This document shows, piece by piece, positions 10,575-22,000 of a DNA stretch of 64,000 nucleotides (the first letter of the stretch is position 1; every line of letters begins with the position of its first letter). The translations under genes and the position numbers were made by a program. The stretch comes from Cichorium intybus (taxonomy: Eukaryota > Streptophyta > Magnoliopsida > Asterales > Asteraceae): assembly GCA_023525715.1 (NCBI GenBank), contig CM042011.1, positions 58,756,854-58,820,853 on the forward strand, in the 5' to 3' direction. The notes beneath the pieces were generated by a model. It made no database searches. It was not told the origin of the DNA and saw nothing but the letters and a program-made list of their open reading frames with translations.

Positions 10575-12458
10575 ACCGAGTGTGCCGTCCGTTCCTCGAT
10601 ACCTCGGTGATAGTATTTATAGATGATATTCTGGTGTATTCGCGAAGTCAAGCCGAACATGAAGTGCTCTTGCGACAGATGTTGGAGTTGCTTCGCCAAG
10701 AAATGTTGTATGCAGAATTCTCCAAGTGTGAATTCTGGCTAAGAGAAGTTCAATTTCTTGGCCATGTAATTAATGCTGAGGGGGTAAAAGTTGATCCAGC
10801 GAAGATTGAAGCCGTGATGAAGTGGGAACCACCTAGAAGTCCAACTGAAGTACGAAGTTTCCTTGGTTTGGCAGGTTATTATAGAAGATTCGTCAAGAAT
10901 TTCTCCTTGATAGCTGCCCCGTTGACCAAGTTGACCAAGAAAGGCGAAAAATTTGAATGGGCGGAAAAACAACAAGAAGATTTTCAAAGGTTGAAACAAG
11001 CCTTATGTGAAGCATCGGTGTTAGCAATACCGCAAAGTGGAGAAGAATATGTGATTTATAGCGATGCTTCTAGAGTCGGCCTCGGATGTGTATTAATGCA
11101 GAAAGGTCGGGTCATAGCTTATGCGTCCCGTCAATTAAAGGAAGCCGAGAAGAAGTATCCAGTTCATGATCTGGAATTAGCTGTCGTGATTCTAGCATTG
11201 AAGCTGTGGAGACACTATTTATATGGTGTGAAATTTGTTGTCTATACGGACCACAAAAGTTTGAAGTATTTATTTGATCAAAAAGAACTTAACATGAGAC
11301 AGCAAAGGTGGATGGATCTACTTAAAGACTTTGACTGTGAAATTTTATACCACCCTGGCAAGGCGAATGTGGTGGCAGATGCTCTAAGCAGGAAAGAAGC
11401 TCCTTTGAAAGTTACATCCGCATGTATGGGTGTAGCAAGCCGGTTACCAGAATTGATCCGTTTGGCACAGGAAGAAGCGTGCAAGCCTAAACATGCAAAA
11501 AGCGAGCGAATGGTTGGGTATTTGAAGCATCTGGATGAAAATGCACAGAAATTGAAAACCTTTAGAGGTCGCGTGTGGGTCCCAAAACAAGGAGAGGCGC
11601 GGAACTTGCTTCTAGAAGATGCACACTGTAGTCGATATGCGGTTCATCCGGGTAGTACCAAGATGTACCGGACGTTAAAACCGTTGTATTGGTGGCCCGG
11701 AATGAAGAGAGATATTGGAAGATATGTAGAAAAGTGTTTGACATGCCTGCAAGTGAAGTCAAACCATCAGAAACCATATGGAGAAATCCAACCATTGCCG
11801 ATCCCAGAGAAGAAGTGGGACAACATCACTATGGATTTTGTAACAAAGTTGCCGCGGACACCGCGAGGTCATGATACGGTGTGGGTGATTGTTGATCGAT
11901 TGACAAAATCAGCACAATTCATACCGATTAGCGAGAAGTACAGGGTGGATCAACTGGCGAAAATCTATATAGATGAGGTGATTTGTCGACATGGATTACC
12001 GGTATCGATCGTGTCCGATCGAGATAGCAGATTTACTTCCCGGTTTTGGCAAAGTCTTCAAGAGCAATTAGGTTCAAAAGTACTTATGAGTACTGCATAC
12101 CACCCGCAGACCGATGGCCAAAGTGAAAGAACTATCCAAACTTTGGAAGACATGTTGAGAACCTGTGTAATAGACTTTGGTGGAAGTTGGGAAGATCATT
12201 TACCTCTGGTAGAATTCGCGTACAATAACAGCTATCATTCCAGCATTCAGATGGCCCCGTATGAAGCATTGTATGGAGCACCGTGTCGTACTCCGACTTG
12301 CTGGACTGAAGTTGGGGAAAAGCCGTTGGCTGGACCCGAGATTGTAGTACAGACGGAAGAAAAGATCAGACATATTCGAGAAAATTTGAAGGTAGCTCAG
12401 AACCGACAGAAGCAGTATACAGATAAACGGGTAAAACCGCTGGAATTCCAAGTGGGGG
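10571..12458 (+). pseudogene. Tekay pol, RT palm to integrase, cut by the Athila insertion
   Basis: The frame starts at the RT catalytic block (VFIDDILVYS near 10613) and runs through RNase H (YSDASRVGLGCVLMQ near 11055) and integrase. The integrase has a zinc-binding HHCC region (HPGSTKMYRTLK to CLTCLQVKSN, about 11640-11760), then the catalytic Asp residues in MDFVTKLP and SDRDSRF and the Glu in DGQSERT. The frame is open until the Athila element interrupts it at 12459, just before the C-terminal DNA-binding module. The continuation is at 24975-25392, in frame across the GGGGG duplication. Confidence 0.92.
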
Positions 12459-13686
12459 TGATCGCAGTCGTTGATGCAATCAAAAATAAACCTTAAACGC
12501 ACTAATTAGCTAGGGCAAGTAAGGGTCGAATCCACGAGGAGCTTATGGTTAACAACTAGTTCTAATAGACTTAAAAAGCAAACAAATTCAGACAAACAAA
12601 TACTGCAAAAGGTTTAATTCAATCAGAGAAAAGGGTGATCACTCCCGGTTTTAGTTTTGATTCCTAACAATGTATTATATCAAATTTTACTAATTTTGCG
12701 TTCATTCAGATTACATAGACATAACCGTACTGTTACTGACTAAATCTGGGATCAAACTATGTAAAATCCGCACCCTCCGTCCTACACACCACTGTGGATG
12801 ATTTGGCACGGTGGGGAAGATCACAATAGAATTGTCTTACACTCAATCAAGCAACAATTTAAGAACAAGCAATGGAATCTAGTCATATGATTTAAAAGCA
12901 AACAATCCAAACACTGTGTTCATGAATCTAAAAAGGTTCAAATCAAAATACAATACTTGAAAGGAATTCAAAACCTACTCCCGGTTGTGATCACGGGATG
13001 ATTTAGCTACTCATGACTTGAATTGATGCAAACTCTGTGTTGGAGATGATGAACATGTCTGGATCTTCAAAACTTCAGAGATTCTGGCTTGATCTTGATG
13101 CAAAAGAGGTTGATTTTGAGATTGAGAATTGTTTGGAGATGATTTGGGAGTGTTTTTGGCCTTGCAAAACTGTCAAAACCCTAGGAAAATCGTCTGGAGT
13201 CTGCCTTGGGTCGATGGGATCAAGTTTCATTAAAAAGAGTGGCTTAAATATGGCAATTTAGGGCATTCTACGCGGCAGCGTCCTAGACCAGCGTCCCAGA
13301 CGCCTGTGGGACGTTGTGTGTTTTCTTCAGACTTTTACGACGCGCAACGTCCCAGAACGAGACGCTCCAAAAACGCTGGGCGTCCTAGGCCAGCGTCCCA
13401 GACGCCACCTAGGACGCTGACGGGCTTCCTCGCGCATCTGACTTGCTTTTTTTCCCTTCAAAATGGCCCAGAGTTCCAGGTCAGCGTCTGGGACGCTGCT
13501 GGGACGCTGAGCTTTTTCTCCCGCTTCCGGTGTCCGTTTAATGCGTGGTTTTCGCCCAAAATTCCCGTTTTTCAATCCCTGCATGTAATTCACTCAATTC
13601 CATCAAAAGTAGGGCCATTCTTGGTTAAACAATGCTTAATTTATCAATTTAAATACATTTTACTTCAAACCAAAATGGCCCGATCA
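12459..13686 (-). repeat. Athila 3' LTR (its own sense), 1,228 bp
   Basis: TGATCG...CGATCA termini. It carries GCGTC-NNN-GACGC dyads at 13291, 13393 and 13484. Apparent plus-strand reading frames at 13037-13261 and 13306-13758 lie wholly inside the LTR and recur in the other LTR; they are not genes. Confidence 0.95.
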
Positions 13687-13702
13687 AACCTCCCCAACTT
13701 AT
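13687..13702 (-). other. Athila polypurine tract
   Basis: On the minus strand ATAAGTTGGGGAGGTT directly abuts the downstream LTR, the expected primer for plus-strand DNA synthesis. Confidence 0.8.
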
Positions 13703-14209
13703 CTCTTTCTCGTCCCGAAAAAGACCCAACGAAATCAGAATTCAGGTCCAGTCCATAAAATAACAAGCAATCAAACAAAAGTAGACATTACAGTATTGCA
13801 TACGCCTGTGTCCATTGCCAGCCCGGATGTTCGTTTAATTGAAGTGCAAAGCACTATTTAGTGATCTTAAAATTTCTTCACCCTGCAAACGGCTAAGTCA
13901 AAAATTCATTTTTCAAAAGTCTCTCCAAAGATACCAAGTTTACCTCCCCCCTGCGGTTTTTCCAGTGACATGGTACGGTTAGTCATTTTTGGTTACTGCA
14001 TTCTGTCCAGATTCCTAAGGTTCTTCTTTTTATTGGTCCTTTTTATTTATTATTATTTTTTTTCTCTTTTTTTTTTCTTTTGCCGCATTACAACCATATC
14101 AAATTTATACTTTTACTCATTTGTCCATTTTTACTTTCCCATTTGATTTGCATTTGTAGAACTTCAGTTGTGATCTATGTCTCAGAATATTTTGCTCCGA
14201 GTATAATAT

Positions 14210-14518
14210 TCATATTTAAAGTTGATGGTGGACGTGAAAACCTGAAATGGAGTACACCAGGTCCCAGGTACGCAACAACCCAAACAGCGGAATACAGATC
14301 ATTAATTTATAATCACTTATATGCAATCTACTTTTCAAGTGAGTCTTGCCTTTTTGCGCGGCTTCCAAGAGGGGTCACCTACGGGTTGCCGGTTACTTAG
14401 CAAGATACTTATCAAAGTTCCGAAGATATATTCATAATCAAGCTGTTGGTGGACGTGGAAACCTGAAATGGGGTGCACCAGATCCCAGGTACGCAACAGC
14501 CCGAACAGCGGAATATAG
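14210..14518 (-). repeat. Two-copy repeat in the Athila 3' non-coding region
   Basis: About 88 bp at 14210-14297 recurs at 14431-14518 (offset 221 bp). Shared pieces include GGTGGACGTG, AACCTGAAATGG and CAGGTACGCAACA. It lies between the env-position ORF and the polypurine tract, where Athila elements have long non-coding DNA. The rest of 13703-15025 shows no gene. Confidence 0.8.
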
Positions 14519-15025
14519 ATTACAGAAATAGGGACATCTAAGGTCGTGTGGTCATAGAATGCAGTAGGAATCTTTATAGGCAATTTCAAGAACCGGGCCA
14601 TCAGGGCTCTTTAAACTGGGTATCTCTAGAGAAACTTTTGAAACATAAATTTTTAGAAAAAACCAATTTACAACTTGAAGTTAAAACATTTTTGTCCATT
14701 TGTTACTTGAACCGGACAGGCAACCACAGAAATATACATTAGTTGGAATGTCACTTTTATCTCATCATCTGCTATTCCATGTCCAGTCCCTTTTATTCAA
14801 TCATTTTTCGTTTTGCCGAGTCACAAACGAGACAAAAAGGAAGAAAAATTCGGGGACACTTCATCAAGATCCAAAATACATCATCATCCAACACAGTGTT
14901 AATGTTAAGTACAGTCATCCAAAATAAAGACATCAAAATATAAAACAAAAAACTTAAATAAAAGCACTCAAACAACTAAAAATAAAACAAAATAACACAA
15001 AATAAAAGAGAGGATCTCACCAATG

Positions 15026-16519
15026 TCACTGTGGGGGAGGTGGAGGATATCGCGGATATGGCGGGGCAACTCCGAATATGGACTCGGCTAGACTCTCAAA
15101 GCCATCCCGATAGGTCGTGCTCGCTGGCGGTCTGTAATCCTGATACTCCGAAGGAGGTGGGTATCCTGCTGGCTCGCCTGCTCGCCAATAAAGTGGGGCG
15201 GGGTAATACGGCTGCTGTGGCTGATCGATATCCATCGGATCCGGCCTACTTCCCTGGTAAGAGGCATGAGTGTAATACTCATGCGCGTGGAAGTGGGCGG
15301 CATAAATGGCGCGTGTATCCTCTGAGATCAGCTGCAGTCTCCCCACCATCGCATTTAGGTCTGCGATGTCGTTGGTAAGCGAGGCATACCGCTCCTCATG
15401 CAATAGTGACTCTGCATCCCATGCTGCTCTCTGATCCCAGCTCGATGCCCCAGATGTCCCCTCTCCTCTGTGGTGTCCCTGTGAATGCCTCGTCCCGTCA
15501 TCCGCTGGTGCGGGGCCCTGTCCTCCTGCTACCCCTGGGCACTCGTACTCCGTATGGTTGTCGAGATCACGAATTATGCATCTCCCATTTTGTCGTATGA
15601 AACTGATGCTCTTGTATTGACTCAAAGCTGTAGTCAATACATTGTCGAAACTACGCGGCGGGGGAAATGCTCGGATCCTCGCTCCCAACTCCCGAACGAG
15701 GTATGAGGATATCAAACAGACATGGGGGGTGGTGTTACGGTATCGCATGTCGTAACTCCACCAAATGTTGCATATAGCATTATATGCAAACGAAATCTGT
15801 ACCTCCCCAGTCATCAAGGCGTAAAGTATAATCGCATCCTGTGCCCGCACCTTGCCCTTATCACTGGCCCTCGGATTGACGTTATATTCAATGATGCGCA
15901 TTAGGGCCTTCGCCCTCGAAACCAGATCCTGGTGGGCATTTGTCCCGCCCCTCGTGTAAACTGTATCCACCAATCGCGCCATATCCACAAAGTTACCCGA
16001 ATTTCGGGTGTCGACGCACGCATACGATGTAGGCTCCCCCATAGCCTGTAGCAAATGTACCCCCGTCTCTACGCTGAAATAATCCCTGATGCGTGGAACC
16101 GTCATAATGACCGGCTCGCCTCGGATACTCCCGATCAACTGTACATTCTCTCCTCCCCCGTTTTCTTGCCTCCTGAGTGTCCGCATCCACTCTCTGACCA
16201 AATCTGTATGTACAGCTCGGGTCTCAAAATCAAGCACCCCCGCCCATCCGTACTCATCAAAAGCTTCTGTGACGTGAAAGCCTCTAAATGCATCACGATC
16301 GACCGTGCGCTCCACCTGCATGCGCGTCTCCGGATGGGTGGCATCATATACCGCTGGTCGAATATCCTCAGGATGCTCGCTCAATCTTGCGTATCTTGCG
16401 TTCCACTGGACCGGCTCGGGGGACGGCTCTCGCTGTCTCCTCGTTCCTCGGGATGCCGATGGCGGAGCGGCTGCGGTTCTTCCCCTGACATTTCTCCCCG
16501 TGTTTTGTCTAGGCGGCAT
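15026..16519 (-). CDS. Athila env-position ORF (uncharacterised 497-aa protein)
   Basis: This frame lies downstream of integrase in the element's own sense, where Athila elements carry an env-like or accessory gene. I chose the ATG at 16519 (MPPRQNTGRNVRGR) because a splice-acceptor-like TTGTGCAG abuts it; eight more codons in frame upstream would lie in the intron. The protein has a basic, low-complexity N terminus; a folded-looking centre (residues about 60-300, with VREWMRTLRRQ, IRGEPVIMTVPRIRDYF and SFAYNAICNIWW); then an acidic/Gln-rich region and a Pro/Tyr-rich tail ending PRYPPPPPQ. I see no signal peptide and no membrane span, so it does not look like a viral envelope protein. The centre resembles the plant-transposon-associated domain found in many Athila ORFs. 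Function unknown; the frame is intact. Confidence 0.75.
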   Translation of the reverse strand: MPPRQNTGRNVRGRTAAAPPSASRGTRRQREPSPEPVQWNARYARLSEHPEDIRPAVYDATHPETRMQVERTVDRDAFRGFHVTEAFDEYGWAGVLDFETRAVHTDLVREWMRTLRRQENGGGENVQLIGSIRGEPVIMTVPRIRDYFSVETGVHLLQAMGEPTSYACVDTRNSGNFVDMARLVDTVYTRGGTNAHQDLVSRAKALMRIIEYNVNPRASDKGKVRAQDAIILYALMTGEVQISFAYNAICNIWWSYDMRYRNTTPHVCLISSYLVRELGARIRAFPPPRSFDNVLTTALSQYKSISFIRQNGRCIIRDLDNHTEYECPGVAGGQGPAPADDGTRHSQGHHRGEGTSGASSWDQRAAWDAESLLHEERYASLTNDIADLNAMVGRLQLISEDTRAIYAAHFHAHEYYTHASYQGSRPDPMDIDQPQQPYYPAPLYWRAGEPAGYPPPSEYQDYRPPASTTYRDGFESLAESIFGVAPPYPRYPPPPPQ

Positions 16520-17094
16520 CTGCACAATCACCAAACACAACAATACAACTTTTTGCCATTAAACATATTTAGATGTCACAAATAATAAAGCGTTTCAGTC
16601 AGTTGGCAAAACGGTTCCTACACAGAAAAATGTGCACAACAGTCCAAAATTTATCAATAACCATGTTAATTCCATGTTTTCCCACCAGATAAAAATTTTC
16701 ACATTTGCAAATAACAGCTGGCAGTAAAAACAAATCTTGTACTGATAAATTTCAAACTGTTGTTTCAGTGCAATTTTTAACAGTCTAAAAATTTTGTGAT
16801 CAACAGCATATGTTCTAAACATCATTACCAACAACCTTTCAAAAGATCAAAACCATAGTTGCACTTTTTCAGAATTTTCGAATTTCAGACAGTTTCACGC
16901 AAAAAATTTTCGATCACACAAAATTTCAGATCTGTAAAAACTAACTGCATAGGAACCTAGTACTAGCAAAACCCAACAATACTTCAAGATATTATGCACT
17001 AAATCAACCTATAAGTGCCATTTTCGGCCATGAATAATAACACACCAAAAAAATTCGAAATTTACCACAAAACTTGGAATTCAGAAGCACATAC
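16520..17094 (-). other. Putative 5'-UTR intron ahead of the env-position ORF
   Basis: On the minus strand AATCCAAG|GTATGTGCTT (junction 17095/17094) is a good plant donor, and GATTGTGCAG (ending at 16520) is a good acceptor that directly precedes the ATG. The 575-nt interval is AT-rich with T-rich stretches, as plant introns are. Upstream of the donor the sequence looks like a plant leader (CTCTCCTCCCTTCTTCTCC at about 17360-17340). Signals seen; splicing inferred. Confidence 0.5.
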
Positions 17095-17384
17095 CTTGGA
17101 TTCTTGGTGTAGGTAAGTGGAGAAAGCAATGTATTGACATAAACAACACAAAAACTCGAAAATTTTGAAACCCTAGGTTCGATTTTTTTGAAAAATAGCC
17201 CCAAATCGAGTGTATTTTCAGTTGTAATCTTCAAAATGTGAGTTGTTTTGGTGTTTGGAGGAAGAGTTTTGCAAGAAAAATGAGGGAAATTGGTGTTTTT
17301 TCGAGCTCAAAATCGTAAAAATGGTGCAGTGGCGGTTTGGAGAAGAAGGGAGGAGAGACGTGAAGTCTTATGGCCTAAGACGCA

Positions 17385-17770
17385 GCTTAAAACGCCCATT
17401 GTAGAGCCAGCGTTCCAGGCGGCGTCCTAGACGCTGGCGTGGGACGCTGAGGTTTTTCTCGTGAACATTTTCCAGCTTTTTCCCAATTTAACTCGAGATC
17501 AGGTGCGTCGGCGTCTTAGACGGCGTCCCAGACGCTGGCGTGGGACGCTGAGGGTTTTTTGGTGTCCTTTTTCGTACGATTTTTTCCAGGCTAAAGTCAG
17601 GCAGATCCCGCCTGCGTCCTACATGGCGTCCCAGACGCTGGCGTGGGACGCTGAGCATTTTTACAGCGTTTCAAGCTTGCGAAATAATTCCCAATTGAAT
17701 GCGTACAGACCTGGAACGTTCCAGACGGCGTCTAAGACGTCTGGGTGGGACGTTGGACGTTTTTCAGCTT
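17385..17770 (-). promoter_or_regulatory. 102-bp-periodic GCGTC-NNN-GACGC dyad array, possible internal promoter
   Basis: Four dyads start at 17422, 17523, 17626 and 17728 (spacings 101, 103 and 102 bp); the last has GACGT as its right arm. Three of them are followed by TGGCGTGGGACGCTGAG. The same dyad occurs in both LTRs, where the first two copies are also 102 bp apart (13291 and 13393), immediately upstream of the TATA-like CCATATTTAA. Here the array lies upstream of a TC-rich leader, a donor and the env-position ORF. I infer that it is a duplicated piece of the LTR promoter serving that ORF. Confidence 0.55.
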
Positions 17771-17820
17771 ATTTTTTTTCGTTTTTTGGCTTTTTGCGGG
17801 ACATTTTCGGGGACTGAATG

Positions 17821-18020
17821 ATTTTGCTCAACATAATCGAAAATTTTGGGTTTTAACACCTCCTCCCCAACTTTGGACATTGGATCGTCCTCGATTCAAA
17901 AACTAAAATAAAAATACGAAAAATAAACAAAAACGACAAAAATACGAAAAGACACGGGTTGCCTCCCGAGAAGCGCTAAGTTTAACGTCTTCAGCCATAC
18001 GGGTTACCTCGGAGCAAAGA
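17821..18020 (-). other. Spacer between integrase and the dyad array
   Basis: Short non-coding stretch, A-rich on the plus strand, with no ORF or repeat visible. Confidence 0.4.
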
Positions 18021-19058
18021 CTAAGTGACGTATACGGGTTGTTCTTCTAGAAAATCAACCCGCTCGATTTGTACCTCGTTTCGTGTGGCGGATGAAATGT
18101 ACGGTTTGAGGCGGTGACCGTTTACCATGAATGATTCTCCGCCTTTTTCGTCTTTGATTTCAATGGCTCCATGAGGTGCGACGTGGACTATCTCGAACGG
18201 TCCCGACCATTTGCTTTTTAATTTCCCGGGAAAGAGCTTTAAGCGAGAATTGAAAAGCCACACTCTTTGTCCTTTTTCAAACTTTTTGACTTTTAGTTTC
18301 GCGTCGTGGAATGCTTTCATCTTGGACTTATATGTGACTGCACTGTTGTACGCTTCATCCCGGAGTTCTTCCAATTCGCTCAATTGTAGCTTTCGTTCCT
18401 TACCCGCACGATCATATTCCATATTGACTTCTTTAATGGCCCACAAAGCTCGGTGTGCTAACTCAACCGGTAAATGACACCCTTTCCCATAAACAAGTCG
18501 GTAAGGAGTTGTGCCAATCGGGGTTTTAAAAGCGGTCCGATAAGCCCAAAGCGCATCGTCTAATCGAAGTGACCAATCTTTGCGGTCGGGCCTAACGGTT
18601 TTTTGTAAAATTTCTTTGATTTGCCGATTAGACACTTCAACTTGCCCACTAGTTTGGGGATGATATGGGGTGGCAATTCTATGATTCACACTGTATTGTT
18701 TGAGAAGCTTGCCAAATTTAAAATTCTTAAAATGCGAACCCCCATCACTAATGATCACACGGGGGATGCCATGTCTAGCAAAAATATTTTTCTTGACAAA
18801 CTTACAAACGACATGGTGATCATTGGTTTTGGTGGCCTCGGCTTCAATCCACTTTGAGACATAATCCACAGCCACAAAAATATAGAGATTACCGAAAGAG
18901 GTGGGAAAAGGACCCATGAAGTCGATTCCCCACACATCAAAAATTTCGACCACCAAGATGGGGTTTAATGGCATTTGGTCTCTTTTTGAGATCCCCCCAA
19001 CTTGTTGGCATTTGATGCAAGATTTGACAAACATGTGAGCATCTTTAAAAATTGTGGG
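18021..19058 (-). pseudogene. Athila integrase (after the in-frame stop)
   Basis: Same frame as the upstream pol ORF, which ends at a TAG at 19059-19061 inside the zinc-binding region. The Cys pair of the HHCC finger is CIKCQQVG. The catalytic core follows with Asp in GIDFMGPF, Asp in IISDGGSHF and Glu in GQVEVSNRQIK, then the C-terminal module (GQRVWLFNSRLKLFPGKL, WSGPFEIVHV). There is no chromodomain, as expected for Athila. The stop falls where integrases of this lineage have a conserved Trp, so a TGG-to-TAG change is likely. Confidence 0.88.
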
Positions 19059-22000
19059 CTAAAAGAAACCTGAATCCAAAACCCGGTGACCCGTCTTTTT
19101 GGCACTAAAGTGGCCACCACAAGCATAAGAATGACAGTGTGCAAGTAAATCTGGAATCTCGTGATCTGGAACGCATCTTCTAATCATTTGGTCGGGACCC
19201 ACTTTGAACAAATCCGGATCATCCCATATGAACCGCCTAGCATGTGCCAAAAAATGCTTTTGTTGTTGCTTCGTCCAATGCTCAGGCATTTTTCCAACTG
19301 CCAAAAAATTAACATAGTTAGCAAACCATGACACTTTATTTATAGAAAACAATTGTTCATCCGGGAAGGAATCCCGAATTTCATCTTTTGAAGTATTATT
19401 CACATGAATGGGGAGTCGTGAAAGATGATCTGCTACTACAATTTCTGAACCTTTTTTGTCTTTAATTTCTAAATCAAATTCTTGTAGTAACAAGATCCAA
19501 CGAATAAGTCTCGGTTTTGCCTCTTTCTTTTCCATAAGATGCCGTAAGGCGCTATGGTCCGAAAAGACAACAACCTTTGACCCCCAAACATACGAACGAA
19601 ACTTATCTAGCGAAAAGACAACCGCAAGCAACTCTTTTTCCGTAGTTGTATAATTCAATTGAGCATCAGAAAAAGTTTTGCTTGCATAAGAAATTACAAC
19701 AGGCTTTTTATTCACCCGTTGTCCCAAAACAGCACCAACCGCGTAATCACTTGCATCACACATAATTTCAAACGGTTGAGACCAATCAGGTGATTGCAAG
19801 ATTGGTGCTTGAGAGAGTTGTTTTTTCAAAATTTCAAAGGATTTTAGACACGATTCATCAAAAGAAAAAGGTGCATCTTTTAAAAGCAAATTGCATAAAG
19901 GTTTGGAAATTGCACTAAAATCTTTGATGAATCGCCTATAAAACCCGGCGTGCCCTAGAAAGGAGCGCACGCCTTTGACATTGGTGGGAGGTGGTAGCGA
20001 AGCAATGAGTTGTACTTTGGCACGGTCAACTTCAAAACCTTTTTCAGAAACAAGATGCCCAAGTACAACCCCTTGCTTGACCATAAAATGACTTTTTTCC
20101 CAACTCAATACCAAATTTGTCTCCGTGCAACGTTTTAAAACTCTTTCAAGTTGGTGGAGACAAGAATCAAAATCAGATCCAAATATAGAAAAATCGTCCA
20201 TAAAAATTTCTAAAGACTCCCCGACCATATCTGAAAAAATACTTGTCATAAGCCTTTGAAAAGTGGCCGGGGCATTACATAACCCAAATGGCATTCGCCG
20301 AAAAGCAAAAGTACCGTAAGGGCATGTGAATGTAGTCTTAGCTTGGTCCTCAGGGTGGATGGCTATTTGGTTGTACCCAGAATATCCATCAAGAAAACAG
20401 TAAAATTTATGACCGGACAATTTTTCTATAATTTGATCAATAAACGGTAAAGGAAAATGGTCTTTTGAAGTAGCCACGTTTAATTTGCGGTAATCAATAC
20501 AAACTCTCCACCCGGTTACCGGCCGGGTGGTAACCTTTTCACCGTTTTCCATCTCTACGATCGTGATGCCGGCCTTTTTGGGGACGGTTTGGGTTGGGCT
20601 GACCCAAGTGCTGTCGGATATTGGATACACGATTCCGGCATCCAACCACTTCAAAACTTCTTTCTTGACGACTTCGCGCATGTTTGGATTCAACCGTCTT
20701 TGAGTGTCGCGTGACGGTTTTGCGGACGGGTCGGTAATGATCCGGTGCATGCAAATTGCCGGACTGATTCCTTTGAGATCTGCAATTGTCCACCCAACTG
20801 CAGCTTTATAAGTATGCAACACCTTCATCAATGCTTCTTCTTGCTCTTTTGTCATATCTGCTGCGATGATAACCGGGAGAGTCTCATTCGGGCCCAAAAA
20901 GGCATATTTGAGATGGTCCGGTAATTTTTTCAACTCGACAACCGGTGGTTGCTCCAACGACGGCTTCATCTTCGAATCAATGGAAGTCGGGAGAGCATCA
21001 ATCGGGTTGGACCAAGTGGATGCGTGACCATAAACAGCATTCAAATATTCTTTTTGTGCATCGATCTCTTGTACCCTGTCACTATCACAAAAAAGATCCT
21101 CCAAATCATCGGCGATGTCGGTGAGCATATTTGCGGTATGCTCGTGAACACAATCTCCGATAGTGTCGATCATAAAACAATCGCCATGATTTGGGGGGTT
21201 AGCGTTTGGTCCAAAGGCTTGAAGTCTCAACTTGCGGTTGCCAAAAGTCACATCAATTGCAGCGTCTCGCACACTGATTTGGGCATTGACAGTGGCCAAA
21301 AAAGGACGACCAAGAATGACATTTTGTTGTTTGTCCTTGGATTGCGTATCCGAATCCATGACAACAAAATCAACGGGATAGTAAAAATCTCCCACTTTAA
21401 CAATGACATCCATCAAAATTCCTCTAGGAAGTTTGAGTGACAAATCGGCCATAGCAACAGAAAAATCAGTGGTTTGTAAAGGACCAAACTCGTATTTGTC
21501 ATACAAACTTCCCGGAAGAACATTAATACTAGCTCCAAGATCAAGAAGCCCCCTTTTTATTTTAATATTTCCAATTTCAAAAGTGATCAACGGTGCTCCG
21601 GGATCTTTGAGCTTGGGAGGAAGAGACCCCAAAAATGCGGCACTAACATGTGCGGTGCTATTGCCCTTTGTGGGGATTCGATGCTTTCTTTTATGTGTGC
21701 ACAAATCTTTAAGGAATTTTGCATAATCCGGAATTTGCTTAATCGCATCAATAAGTGGGAGATTAATTTTTACTTGACTAAAAGTTTCCCAAATATCATC
21801 CGATTGAGGCCCATTTTTTCCAAAAAGAGGTTTTTCAGGTTTTTCTAAAGCTGTTGGGTAGGGGGTGGTATTAGCCTCCACAAACCCCTCCCCAACTTTG
21901 GGCTCATCCGATTCATGCATTTTTCCTTTAAGTTTGGCTTTTGATGGATCTTTTTCATTAACAATTTTGCTCTTTTTCACACTTTTATCATTTTCCGATT

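Noticed and set aside
13306..13758. 150-codon plus-strand frame (and 24582-24995, 13037-13261, 24313-24537)
   Set aside because: All lie inside the Athila LTRs, antisense to the element; they are present twice only because the LTR is. The frames cross the GCGTC dyads.
16055..16585. Plus-strand frames of 60-176 codons across 15031-16585
   Set aside because: Shadows of the 497-codon minus-strand ORF, which is longer, has a start at a splice acceptor and is in the element's sense.
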